NCBI RefSeq assembly: GCF_050611725.1
Contig: NZ_JBODJB010000001.1
Location: forward strand, 868,001 to 932,000
Direction of reading: 5' to 3'
DNA from: Ferruginibacter sp050611725
GTDB lineage: Bacteria; Bacteroidota; Bacteroidia; Chitinophagales; Chitinophagaceae
DNA length: 64,000 nt
The notes under the pieces were generated by a model. The model was not told where the DNA came from, did not search any database, and worked only from the letters and a program-made list of their open reading frames with translations. The position numbers and the translations under genes are program-made. Below are positions 17,613-25,802 of this stretch, piece after piece. Position 1 is the stretch's first letter; every line of letters starts with the position of its first letter.

Positions 17613-17663
17613 GGGGTTACAGGCTGATGATTGGGACGTAGGTAAGTATTGAAAAAGTGATTT

Positions 17664-17692
17664 TAATAAAAAACCATCCAATGGGGGATGGT
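17664..17692 (-). terminator. Rho-independent terminator of the replication module
   Basis: Read on the minus strand, a 7-bp ACCATCC/GGATGGT stem is followed by TTTTTTATT. It lies 27 bp past the stop of the initiator gene. Confidence 0.75.
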
Positions 17693-17694
17693 CA

Positions 17695-17720
17695 AAATAC
17701 GCCAATATATTGGCGTATTT
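17695..17720. repeat. 26-bp perfect palindrome (left of replication module)
   Basis: AAATACGCCAATA followed by its exact complement, with no loop. It touches the stop codon (17719-17721) of the initiator gene. A twin of the same length but different sequence lies at 19034-19059 on the other side of the module. Perfect loopless symmetry suggests a protein-binding or recombination site rather than only a terminator. Confidence 0.65.
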
Positions 17721-18636
17721 AGTTATAAAGTTTTTCGGTAAGCATGCTTTTTAATTCTTTAGTGTAATTATATTTAGAATATTTATCTGTTATTGCAATA
17801 AATCGTTTAGATTTTTTATAAAACTCTTTCGGGTCCCTGCTAATTTTTTCCCATATATTTTTAGAGTTATGTTCGAGATAAAAGATTTTATCTTCTAATA
17901 GTATTTCAGTATTTGCCAGGACCTCTTCTTGAAAAATTAGTAATTTACTAAAAGCCTTGATCAGGAAGTTATTCAGCTTTTCAGAATAATCTTTTGTCAA
18001 TAAATCTTCAAGTGTAAAAATTCCTATTTTTTTAAGCGGCCTTCTTGCCTTATATGCTCTTTCAAAACGAATAATATTTAATTTTTCATATTCTTCTCCA
18101 CTTTGAGCGCTTTTAAAATAAAATTTATCGGTGAATTCCTTCCGATCAACAATTAAAGATGCTCCTTGATTCTTATGGAGATCATTTTCTATTTTTCCGG
18201 TTTTGGTTTTTTTAGTTAAAAAAACCGTATTATTTATAATACCTCTTGCAGTATAACCCCAGGTGTCAAGTATACCTAAGTTTGCACCATATTCTAACTT
18301 CATGACTTGAGTAGCAGAAGGATTAATTTGAAATTTTTTTGTGATCTCAAATACTTTGTTTCTGAAATCGATCATTTTTAAATCCTGATGATTTTGCCCT
18401 TCAAAACAACACTTATGAAAACTACCAATTATACTAATATGTGTTATTTCATCAAAAACTTTTACTAAGCTTATTTTAAGAAAGCATTCGGTTATGCTAT
18501 CATATGTAAGTTTATTATTTACTACAATGTTTTTTCCGAATCCTAATTCGTCATAGTTTTCTTGAAAAAAAAGAATTGTTTGAAGGTTATCTGTTTTCAA
18601 TGAAAAGCCATCAAAAAAACATAATTGATTGTCCAT
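17719..18636 (-). CDS. Putative phage/plasmid replication initiator (gpII/X-like)
   Basis: A 305-aa basic protein. The section FERAYKARRPLKKIGIFTLEDLL (about residues 192-214; only part quoted elsewhere) has the look of the gene II/X replication initiator family of filamentous phages and small rolling-circle plasmids, where a sheet strand with a conserved Glu is followed by a basic LKKLGI-type turn. I cannot see a clear Tyr nucleophile motif by eye, so the call is tentative. It starts 4 bp after the stop of an excisionase-like HTH gene, ends in a terminator, and the module sits between two 26-bp palindromes next to tRNA-Phe. No coat or assembly genes of an inovirus are present, so this is a small mobile element or a remnant. 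Confidence 0.5.
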   Translation of the reverse strand: MDNQLCFFDGFSLKTDNLQTILFFQENYDELGFGKNIVVNNKLTYDSITECFLKISLVKVFDEITHISIIGSFHKCCFEGQNHQDLKMIDFRNKVFEITKKFQINPSATQVMKLEYGANLGILDTWGYTARGIINNTVFLTKKTKTGKIENDLHKNQGASLIVDRKEFTDKFYFKSAQSGEEYEKLNIIRFERAYKARRPLKKIGIFTLEDLLTKDYSEKLNNFLIKAFSKLLIFQEEVLANTEILLEDKIFYLEHNSKNIWEKISRDPKEFYKKSKRFIAITDKYSKYNYTKELKSMLTEKLYN

Positions 18637-18640
18637 GAAT

Positions 18641-18919
18641 TTATTTTTTAGAGTTATTTAATGCCTTATCGAGGTCCGATTTATAATACAAAACTCTACT
18701 TCCAATCCTTGAAGCTTTTATCAATCCTTCATTTGTTCGCAAGGAAAGGGTTGGAAGAGAAATTTTTAAATAGGAGGCCGCTTGTTTTTTTGAAAAAATT
18801 TCATCTTGATACTTATTAGTGGTATTTTCTTTTTGGACTGAGACAAGACTTTCCTGAACAGCTTCTTGTATGAGTTCTATAAGCTCTTCTTTTGATTTGG
18901 GGATGTAACAATTTTGCAT
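18641..18919 (-). CDS. Excisionase-like helix-turn-helix protein
   Basis: I place the start at the ATG at 18917-18919 (92 aa); an upstream in-frame ATG at 18967 would add 16 hydrophobic residues. The C-terminal half is a MerR/excisionase-type HTH_17 domain (SKKQAASYLKISLPTLSLRT, then GSRVLYYKSDLDKAL). It is preceded by a helical segment that may dimerise. Such proteins bind att sites or the replication region of integrative elements and control excision or copy number. It is 4 bp upstream of the initiator gene. An 11-bp inverted repeat covers its start codon, suggesting autoregulation. Confidence 0.75.
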   Translation of the reverse strand: MQNCYIPKSKEELIELIQEAVQESLVSVQKENTTNKYQDEIFSKKQAASYLKISLPTLSLRTNEGLIKASRIGSRVLYYKSDLDKALNNSKK

Positions 18920-18940
18920 AATAAAAAAATTATTATGCAA
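18914..18940. promoter_or_regulatory. Operator-like 11-bp inverted repeat over the HTH gene start
   Basis: TTGCATAATAA (18914-18924) and its exact complement (18930-18940) are separated by AAAAA. The ATG of the HTH protein lies inside the left arm, so binding or hairpin formation would block expression of the HTH-initiator pair. Confidence 0.55.
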
Positions 18941-19033
18941 TAGACAAAATGCTCTTAAGGGGTACAAATTTTATTTTAAACATTGTATTTTATAACCAAT
19001 TGTATATAAGTCAGTTATAATCAAAATATTGTA

Positions 19034-19059
19034 AAGAAAGGGTATGCATACCCTTTCTT
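19034..19059. repeat. 26-bp perfect palindrome (right of replication module)
   Basis: AAGAAAGGGTATG followed by its exact complement, without loop. It is 115 bp upstream of the HTH gene start, mirroring the palindrome at 17695-17720. Between here and the tRNA terminator (19060-19360) I see no gene, only an AT-rich stretch with a G-run near 19170. Confidence 0.65.
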
Positions 19060-19360
19060 CTTTATTACTTGAAATCTATACTGTTGTGAGAAATAGAAGA
19101 AATTCGATCCAGTGTTAATAACCTAAAAATAAATTCCTTTCTATGTGAGTCGGGACCTCCTCTTATATTTTTAGGGGGGTGGGGTATCAAAAATTTTTGA
19201 AATTAATAATTGTGGAATTTTTTATATTGCAAAAGCATCCTTTTTTTTGCTGAACAGTTTCATAGAGGAAAGGCAGAATAATTTGGTAATGGAATATTGC
19301 TAAGATTAAAGGGTAGTAATTGGGTAAAATGACTTATTCCTTGCCCCCATTCTTGCCCCT

Positions 19361-19402
19361 AAATAAAAAATGGTTTGCAAATCATTGATTCACAAACCAT
19401 TT
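19361..19402 (-). terminator. Terminator downstream of tRNA-Phe
   Basis: On the minus strand a 10-bp AAATGGTTTG/CAAACCATTT stem is followed by a T-rich run (TTTTATTT). It begins 14 bp after the tRNA 3' end. Confidence 0.75.
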
Positions 19403-19415
19403 ACGTTTTATTCCG

Positions 19416-19488
19416 TGGTGTGGGCCGGGATTGAACCGGCGACACAAGGATTTTCAGTCCTTTGCTCTACCAACTGAGCTACCGCACC
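19416..19488 (-). tRNA. tRNA-Phe (GAA)
   Basis: A 73-nt cloverleaf: acceptor GGTGCGG, D-arm GCTCAGTTGGTAGAGC, anticodon loop CTGAAAA with anticodon GAA, T-arm GCCGG-TTCAATC-CCGGC, discriminator A, CCA not encoded. The 3' acceptor strand is CCACACC, which leaves a C5-A68 mismatch in an otherwise full stem. It marks the right border of the accessory region, and tRNA 3' ends are common integration targets. Confidence 0.93.
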
Positions 19489-19577
19489 TTTTAATCCCGA
19501 CGCTTCGGGAAGCCCTTTTGGGGTTGCAAAAATAAGGGATTCTAGTTGAATAATGAAGAATTTAGAAGAAAAAGACT

Positions 19578-19650
19578 CAAGTTTCAAGCTACGAGGGACA
19601 AGCATACTGATTCAAACCCCTTTGCTTCTTCCTTGAAGCTAACCCCTTGC
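19578..19650. repeat. Interspersed palindromic repeat, copy 1
   Basis: The arms at 19578-19602 (CAAGTTTCAAGCTACGAGGG...) and 19625-19650 (...TGAAGCTAACCCCTTGC) match, in reverse order and strand, the arms of an element at 42255-42337. It lies 10 bp beyond the recQ stop. Confidence 0.7.
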
Positions 19651-19659
19651 AACTGTTCT

Positions 19660-21954
19660 CTAATTACCATACACACTCAAAAACTTAATCCGCATTATCT
19701 TCAGCTGCTCCCAATTAAAGCCGCTATCCGCAAGTTCTTCCTGCGCTACCTGCAGACTGCTCGTTTCACAGGCCTTGAAGTAATCGATGATCTCATCCTG
19801 TTCATTTTCATCAACTAATTCATCAATGGCATAATCCAGGTTGAGCCTGGTACCACTGGCTACAATAGTCTCCATTTCTTCCAATAATTGATCTATGCGG
19901 AGGTCTTTGGTTTTGGCAATGGTCTCCAGTGGTATCTTTTTATCTACGTTCTGAATAATAAATATCTTATTGTTATTCCTATTCACAACACCCTTCATTA
20001 CAAAGTCGTCAGGTCTTTCAATTTCATTCTCTTCAACGTACGCTGCTATAAGATCAACAAATTTTCTACCATAACGAACAGCCTTACCCTTACTAACACC
20101 CTGGCATTTTTCGAGTTCTTCGATTGTTGTCGGGAACATGGTGGCCATATCTTCTAAACTCGTTTCAAGGAAGATCACAAAAGGTGGTAGATTCTTTTCC
20201 TTAGCCACTTTTTTACGAAGATCCTTCAGCATTTCTACTAATTTTTCATCAGCCACGGTACCGCCGCTTGCCGACGGACTACCTTCTTCATCATCAGCGT
20301 CGGCACCTTCAAATAAATTATTCAATGCTATTTTGAAAGAAGTTGGTTTTTTTAAAAAAGCTTCTCCCTTTGGCGTAAATTTCAAAACTCCGTATTCCTC
20401 GATATCTTTTTGTATCAATCGCTCCAGCAACATTTGTCGCATCAACGAATTCCAAAAATGTTCGTCCTTATCTTTTCCTGCACCAAAAAAATCTCTCTCT
20501 TCGTGCCTGAACATTTTTACCTGTGGATTTGGTTTCCCTCTCAAAATATGCATGAGGTATTCCATAGTAAACTGTTCATCTAGCCCCTTAATTATTTTCA
20601 ACACAATATGTGTCTCTGCTTTTGCTTCTATCAATTCTTTAGGACTGTTACAATTGTCGCACATTTTGCTGCACTGCTTGGTATTGTAATCTTCACCAAA
20701 ATAATTAAGCAATATCTTTCTGCGGCAGACCGAGCTTTCTGCATATGCAACGGTTTCGTTGATAAGTTGTGCGCCAACCTCTCTTTCACTGAGCGGCTTG
20801 TCTCTCATCAGATGTTCCAACTTGGCTACGTCTTTGTGAGAGTAATATAGAATACATTTTCCTTCCTTGCCATCTCTTCCTGCACGGCCGGTTTCCTGAT
20901 AATAATTTTCTATTGATTTTGGGATATTGAAATGTATGACAAAACGGATATCCGGCTTGTCGATTCCCATTCCAAAGGCAATGGTGGCAACAATTACCTG
21001 CACATCTTCATTCAGAAAAAGATCTTGTCGCTGAGCCCTTAATTTTGCATCTAACCCTGCATGATAAGCTACAGCTTTTACACCATTGGCCATCAGCATA
21101 TCTGCCAATTCTTCTGTTGTTTTTCTATTAAGCGTATAAATGATACCACTCTTGCCTTTATTCTGACTAATAAACCGAACAATACTTTTTACTGTTTGAT
21201 CTTTTTTGATCTTTGGTAAGATCTCGTAATAAAGATTAGAACGGTTAAAGGATGAAATAAAAACTTTTGCATTTCTTAAACCGAGGTTACGGAGGATATC
21301 ACTTTGTACTTTTGGTGTAGCCGTTGCCGTTAGAGCAATCATGGGAGCATCTTTATTGATCAACTCCATCATTTCTCTTAGTCGACGATATTCCGGTCTG
21401 AAATCATGTCCCCATTCGCTGATACAATGGGCCTCGTCCACAGCAAAAAAAGACACATTGAGGTCTTTAAAGAATTCGATATTTTCTTCTTTTGTAAGCG
21501 TTTCCGGGGCCACATACAACATTTTGGTTTTACCCGTGGTGAGATCGTCTTTTACGGTCTTTATCTGCCCTTTGTTTAATGTGCTGTTAAGAAAATGTGC
21601 TACATCATCTTTACTACTATAACTTCTTACCAGATCTACCTGGTTTTTCATTAATGCGATCAATGGCGATACAATAATGGCACAACCCTCGCTGATAATG
21701 GCCGGTAGCTGATAGCACAAGCTTTTACCTCCGCCGGTAGGCATTATTACAAAAGTGTCGTTTCCCGCCAATAAATGTTTTATGATGTCTTCCTGAGGGT
21801 CTTTAAATGAATCGAAACCGAAATAATCCTGAAGCTGTGCTGTCAGGTCGAGATTTTTTGTTTTACTGATGGCCTTGATTGGTTTTTCAGTTACTTTCTT
21901 TTTTTCAGTCGTTTTTTCTGAAGCAGATTTGTTTTTTGCTTTTACTGTGGCCAT
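19660..21954 (-). CDS. recQ: ATP-dependent DNA helicase RecQ
   Basis: A 764-aa 3'-5' helicase acting in recombination and fork repair. After a Lys-rich 35-residue start come Walker A GGGKS at 74-78, DEAH at 173-176 followed by the aromatic-rich loop (CISEWGHDFRPEY), helicase C with QETGRAGRDG, the RecQ zinc-binding segment (CRRK...CSKMCDNC, about 405-435), the RQC winged helix, and an HRDC domain near 590-670. The C-terminal ~90 residues are an additional helical extension common in Bacteroidota RecQ. Size and motifs are complete. It is a stand-alone gene next to tRNA-Phe and begins the core-genome part. Confidence 0.95.
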   Translation of the reverse strand: MATVKAKNKSASEKTTEKKKVTEKPIKAISKTKNLDLTAQLQDYFGFDSFKDPQEDIIKHLLAGNDTFVIMPTGGGKSLCYQLPAIISEGCAIIVSPLIALMKNQVDLVRSYSSKDDVAHFLNSTLNKGQIKTVKDDLTTGKTKMLYVAPETLTKEENIEFFKDLNVSFFAVDEAHCISEWGHDFRPEYRRLREMMELINKDAPMIALTATATPKVQSDILRNLGLRNAKVFISSFNRSNLYYEILPKIKKDQTVKSIVRFISQNKGKSGIIYTLNRKTTEELADMLMANGVKAVAYHAGLDAKLRAQRQDLFLNEDVQVIVATIAFGMGIDKPDIRFVIHFNIPKSIENYYQETGRAGRDGKEGKCILYYSHKDVAKLEHLMRDKPLSEREVGAQLINETVAYAESSVCRRKILLNYFGEDYNTKQCSKMCDNCNSPKELIEAKAETHIVLKIIKGLDEQFTMEYLMHILRGKPNPQVKMFRHEERDFFGAGKDKDEHFWNSLMRQMLLERLIQKDIEEYGVLKFTPKGEAFLKKPTSFKIALNNLFEGADADDEEGSPSASGGTVADEKLVEMLKDLRKKVAKEKNLPPFVIFLETSLEDMATMFPTTIEELEKCQGVSKGKAVRYGRKFVDLIAAYVEENEIERPDDFVMKGVVNRNNNKIFIIQNVDKKIPLETIAKTKDLRIDQLLEEMETIVASGTRLNLDYAIDELVDENEQDEIIDYFKACETSSLQVAQEELADSGFNWEQLKIMRIKFLSVYGN

Positions 21955-22247
21955 AGCTTTCTTTTTCCTTCACACCGAGTTTAATAATGTAATGGTTTTG
22001 TTTTGGTTAATGGATCCCGTTCAACCTGAAACTCTTACAAGCCTTCCGGGGCTTGTAAAGTTAGTTCAACTGTGCTTTAATTTCAAATTGAATGGCATTT
22101 TAACCTTGCTTTAAGATAAATAAAAAATTTTTATTATCCTAACACCGGAGCTTATTGTTATGGCATCGTTCCCGATAAATTACTTGCTTTCTCTATAACC
22201 CTTTATAGCAACGTATTACTTTAAAAATCCTTTCATCCTATTAGCTT

Positions 22248-22277
22248 TTGTGTTGTCGGGGAATTAAAGTAGGTTTG
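22248..22277 (+). promoter_or_regulatory. Bacteroidota-type promoter of kdsD
   Basis: TTG at 22248-22250, 19-bp spacer, and TAGGTTTG (TAnnTTTG consensus) at 22270-22277. Only 10 nt separate it from the ATG, so the mRNA would have a very short leader. Confidence 0.65.
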
Positions 22278-22287
22278 CGGCTTCAAA

Positions 22288-23253
22288 ATGATTAATCCAG
22301 GTATACTAAATACAGCATTGGCTACAATTCAGCTCGAAGCCGAGTCGATTTCCGGCCTCAAAGCATTTATCAATAAAGATTTTGAAAATGCCTTGAACGG
22401 GATATTTGATTCTACGGGTAGAGTAGTAGTAAGTGGCGTGGGGAAAAGTGCGATTGTTGCTCAAAAAATAGCCGCTACTTTTAACAGTACAGGTACCCCT
22501 TCAGTTTTTATGCATGGTGCCGATGCCATTCATGGAGATCTGGGTATGGTGCAGCCGAATGATGTTGTAATGCTGATCAGCAAGAGCGGCAATAGTCCCG
22601 AGATTAAAGCATTAGTACCGTTGATCAAGAGTTTTGGTAATCTTTTGATCGGTATGGTGGGCAATACTACATCTTTCTTAGCATCGCAAAGCGATATAAT
22701 ATTAAATACCACAGTTGATCAGGAAGCTTGTCCGAATAACCTGGCACCAACTACCAGCACAACTGCACAAATGGTAATGGGAGATACCCTTGCTGTTTGT
22801 TTGATGGAAATGAGAAATTTCGATTCGGCAGATTTTGCCAAATTTCATCCCGGAGGAGCACTTGGTAAAAAACTATATTTAAAGGTTAGCGATATTGCTT
22901 CGCAGAATGAAAGGCCTTTCGTAGATGAATCGGCCCCTCTTAGTGAAGTTATTATGGAGATCACTCAAAAGCGTTTGGGCGCTGCTGTTGTATTACAAAG
23001 TAACGGTTCCATTGCCGGTATTATTACCGATGGAGACTTACGCAGAATGTTATCGAAGGGTACTGATTTTAATACATTGAAGGCAAAAGATATTATGACA
23101 GCAACTCCGTTAACGATCGGTGCAGACATACTGGCATCCGATGCAATGGATCTGATGAAAGAAAAAGGCATCAACCAGTTGATTGTAGTAAATGAAAACA
23201 CTTATACAGGTATCATACATCTTCAGGATTTAGTAAGAGAAGGAATTTTTTAA
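22288..23253 (+). CDS. kdsD: Arabinose-5-phosphate isomerase
   Basis: This 321-aa KpsF/GutQ-family isomerase interconverts ribulose-5-phosphate and arabinose-5-phosphate, the first step toward Kdo of lipopolysaccharide. The SIS domain covers about 30-185 (SGVGKSA near 50, HGADAIHGDLG, SKSGNSPE, and CPNNLAPTTST). Two CBS domains cover about 205-320 (ITDGDLRRML, then the final LQDLVREG). Length and domain order are standard. The mannose-1-phosphate guanylyltransferase gene follows after 3 bp, so both are expected in one mRNA, linking Kdo and GDP-mannose supply for surface polysaccharide. Confidence 0.93.
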   Translation: MINPGILNTALATIQLEAESISGLKAFINKDFENALNGIFDSTGRVVVSGVGKSAIVAQKIAATFNSTGTPSVFMHGADAIHGDLGMVQPNDVVMLISKSGNSPEIKALVPLIKSFGNLLIGMVGNTTSFLASQSDIILNTTVDQEACPNNLAPTTSTTAQMVMGDTLAVCLMEMRNFDSADFAKFHPGGALGKKLYLKVSDIASQNERPFVDESAPLSEVIMEITQKRLGAAVVLQSNGSIAGIITDGDLRRMLSKGTDFNTLKAKDIMTATPLTIGADILASDAMDLMKEKGINQLIVVNENTYTGIIHLQDLVREGIF

Positions 23254-23256
23254 TTT

Positions 23257-24345
23257 ATGAACATGAACAAGAATAATTATGTGGCAATAATGGCCGGGGG
23301 TATTGGTAGCAGGTTTTGGCCGATGAGTCGTACCAATTTCCCAAAACAGTTTTTGGATATTTTGAATACCGGAAGAACCTTGATACAAGGTACATTCGAC
23401 AGGTTTGCTATGTTCATTCCAAAAGAAAATATTTATGTTGTAACCTCTGAACAGTACAAAGACATTGTTGCAAAACAATTGCCTGAATTGCCAAAAGAAA
23501 ATATTTTGTGTGAACCATCAAGGAAAAACACAGCACCCTGTATTGCTTATGTATCTTACAAATTGCAACAACTTAATCCCGATGCAAACTTAATTTGTGC
23601 ACCGGCTGATCATATCATTTTAGAAAAAGAAGCTTTTCAAAAAATTTGTACAGATGCATTGCACTTTACTGCACACATAAAAGCATTGGTTACATTAGGG
23701 ATCAACCCTACTCATCCTAATACCGGCTACGGTTATATTCAATATGAACAGCATGCCGTAAGTGACAATGTATATAAAGTAAAAGCGTTCACCGAAAAGC
23801 CGGATAAAGAACTTGCCGAGACATTTATAGCCAGTGGCGATTTTTTATGGAATGCCGGCATATTTGTGTGGCAAGTAAAAAATATCATAACGGCATTTGA
23901 AAAATTCCTGCCGGAAATTCACGAAGTATTTGATGCAGAGAAGATACATTTTAGTACCGATGCCGAAAAAGCATCTATAGAGAAGATCTACCCTCAGTGT
24001 GTAAATATCTCGATCGATTATGGCATTATGGAAAAGGCAGATAATGTTTACATCATTCCTTCTTCCTTTGGCTGGAGCGATCTGGGAACCTGGGCAAGTG
24101 CATACGAAAACCTCGAAAAAGATTATCTGGAAAATGCTGTTGCAGGCGATAATGTAATGGTAATAGATGCCACTAAAAATATGGTCCATGCTGACAATAA
24201 GAAGCTTGTGCTGCTGCAAGGACTAGATGATTTTATTGTGGTAGATACCAAAGATGTACTATTGATCTGCAAAAAGGATAGGGAACAGGAAATAAAAGAA
24301 TATGTTGCTGAGGTAAAACGCAATAAAGGAGATAAGTACCTATAA
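23257..24345 (+). CDS. manC: Mannose-1-phosphate guanylyltransferase
   Basis: A 362-aa nucleotidyltransferase forming GDP-mannose from GTP and mannose-1-phosphate for glycan synthesis. It has the signature GGIGSRFWPMSRTNFPKQF near the start, APADHII around 112, FTEKPD, and WNAGIFVW around 205. The long C-terminal isomerase (PMI) domain found in bifunctional ManC/AlgA is absent, so this is the monofunctional form. It starts at ATG 23257 or at the ATG two codons later; the first is 3 bp after kdsD. Confidence 0.92.
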   Translation: MNMNKNNYVAIMAGGIGSRFWPMSRTNFPKQFLDILNTGRTLIQGTFDRFAMFIPKENIYVVTSEQYKDIVAKQLPELPKENILCEPSRKNTAPCIAYVSYKLQQLNPDANLICAPADHIILEKEAFQKICTDALHFTAHIKALVTLGINPTHPNTGYGYIQYEQHAVSDNVYKVKAFTEKPDKELAETFIASGDFLWNAGIFVWQVKNIITAFEKFLPEIHEVFDAEKIHFSTDAEKASIEKIYPQCVNISIDYGIMEKADNVYIIPSSFGWSDLGTWASAYENLEKDYLENAVAGDNVMVIDATKNMVHADNKKLVLLQGLDDFIVVDTKDVLLICKKDREQEIKEYVAEVKRNKGDKYL

Positions 24346-24419
24346 GTTTTTTTTATCAAGCGAATTGGGTAAAAATGTGGATATGTTAATACTTTTTAAC
24401 AAGAAATACACATTTTTTC

Positions 24420-24450
24420 TTGTTTCGTCTGATTTAGGGTCTTATATTTG
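24420..24450 (+). promoter_or_regulatory. Promoter of the 35-aa membrane peptide gene
   Basis: TTG at 24420-24422, 20-bp spacer, TATATTTG at 24443-24450, both boxes matching the Bacteroidota consensus. The ATG of a small gene is 24 nt further on. Confidence 0.6.
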
Positions 24451-24474
24451 TTCTATCTATTATATTCTATATTT

Positions 24475-24582
24475 ATGAAATCCTTAGTTAGAGTCGCAAC
24501 AATTCTTGCATTACCCTTTTTGCTGCTGGCAGCATTAGTTCTGTTTATATTTGACAATCAGATATCTATCCCCAAAGTTTAG
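24475..24582 (+). CDS. Small single-span membrane peptide, 35 aa
   Basis: The ATG at 24475 opens a 35-codon frame with two basic residues (K2, R6), then an uninterrupted hydrophobic helix (about residues 7-26), and a polar tail ending at TAG 24580-24582. It is too short for usual gene callers. Support comes from a well-formed promoter (24420-24450) upstream and a position in an otherwise empty gap between manC and the aminotransferase gene. Topology N-in/C-out is expected from the positive N-terminus. Function unknown. Confidence 0.5.
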   Translation: MKSLVRVATILALPFLLLAALVLFIFDNQISIPKV

Positions 24583-24641
24583 TCGATAAAATACAGTGCT
24601 TAAACGTACCATAATTGTACTTTTGAGGCTTAAATTTTATT

Positions 24642-25790
24642 TTGAGTCAACATATACAAAGTAAGCTACCCACAGTTGGCACCACCATTTTTACGCTGAT
24701 GAGTTCTTTGGCAGTAGAGCATAATGCCATTAACCTGGGTCAGGGTTTTCCCGATTTTATGATGAGTGATGAACTGATTGCATTGGTAAACCGTGCAATG
24801 CAGAAAGGCAACAATCAATATGTTCACATGAACGGACTCCCTTTATTACGGGAACGTATAGCCGAAAAAATACAATCTTTATATAACGCTTCACTTGATC
24901 CGGAAAAGGAAATTACAATTACACCCGGAGGAACCTATGCCATCTATACTGCACTAACTACTATTTTACAACCCGGAGATGAAGCCATTGTTTTTGAACC
25001 GGCTTACGATAGTTATATACCAACTATAGAAATGAACGGAGCAATACCTGTATTGATACCGTTGCAATTTCCAGATTATTCTATTGACTGGGAACTGGTG
25101 AAAGAAAAAATATCTTCCAAAACAAAAGTCGTCTTAATAAACTCTCCGCACAACCCTACAGGTAGTGTTCTATCGAAAAACGATATTGAGCAATTGCAAA
25201 ATATTGTAAGAGATACCAACATTTTTATTTTGAGTGATGAAGTGTATGAACATTTAATTTTTGATGACTTGCCACATCATAGTATGTTATTGTATCCCGA
25301 CTTGTTGGAGAGAAGTTTTGTTTGCTTTTCGTTTGGTAAAGTGTATAACTGCACCGGCTGGAAGATTGGCTATTGTATTGCACCGGCTGCTTTGATGGCC
25401 GAGTTTAGAAAGATCCATCAGTTCAATTGCTTTAGTTGTAATAGTCCCGTTCAGTTTGCGTTAGCGGAGTTTTTGCAACAAAAAGATGCATATCTGCAAC
25501 TGGGAGATACAATGCAAAAAAAAAGAGATCTTCTGCAAAAGTTGATGCAGCAAACGAAATTTATGCCGCTGGTTTCTCACGGAAGTTATTTTCAGTTGTA
25601 TGATTACAGTAAGATCACAAATGAATCTGAAAAGGATTTTGCTATCCGGCTCACCAAAGAATTTGGTGTAGCTACCATACCAACATCGGTATTTTACAAA
25701 ACAGAAACCGATAATAAAGTATTGCGTTTTTGTTTTGCAAAAAAAGAGGCCACTTTAGAAGCGGCCGTAGAAAGATTGATAAAACTTTGA
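24642..25790 (+). CDS. PLP-dependent class I aminotransferase (methionine/kynurenine type)
   Basis: A 382-aa fold-type I aminotransferase. Features are the substrate loop NLGQGFPDF (about 30-38), NSPHNPTGS near 168-176, DEVYEHL near 198, and the PLP-lysine segment SFGKVYNCTGWKIGY with K near 233. It is closest by pattern to the YbdL/KAT group that transaminates methionine and aromatic amino acids. No ATG precedes the conserved start; translation from TTG at 24642 (MSQHIQSKLP) matches the family N-terminus. A TACTTTTG box at 24618-24625 could be its -7 element but lacks a well-placed TTG. Confidence 0.88.
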   Translation: MSQHIQSKLPTVGTTIFTLMSSLAVEHNAINLGQGFPDFMMSDELIALVNRAMQKGNNQYVHMNGLPLLRERIAEKIQSLYNASLDPEKEITITPGGTYAIYTALTTILQPGDEAIVFEPAYDSYIPTIEMNGAIPVLIPLQFPDYSIDWELVKEKISSKTKVVLINSPHNPTGSVLSKNDIEQLQNIVRDTNIFILSDEVYEHLIFDDLPHHSMLLYPDLLERSFVCFSFGKVYNCTGWKIGYCIAPAALMAEFRKIHQFNCFSCNSPVQFALAEFLQQKDAYLQLGDTMQKKRDLLQKLMQQTKFMPLVSHGSYFQLYDYSKITNESEKDFAIRLTKEFGVATIPTSVFYKTETDNKVLRFCFAKKEATLEAAVERLIKL

Positions 25791-25802
25791 TAGAAAATGT
25801 AC

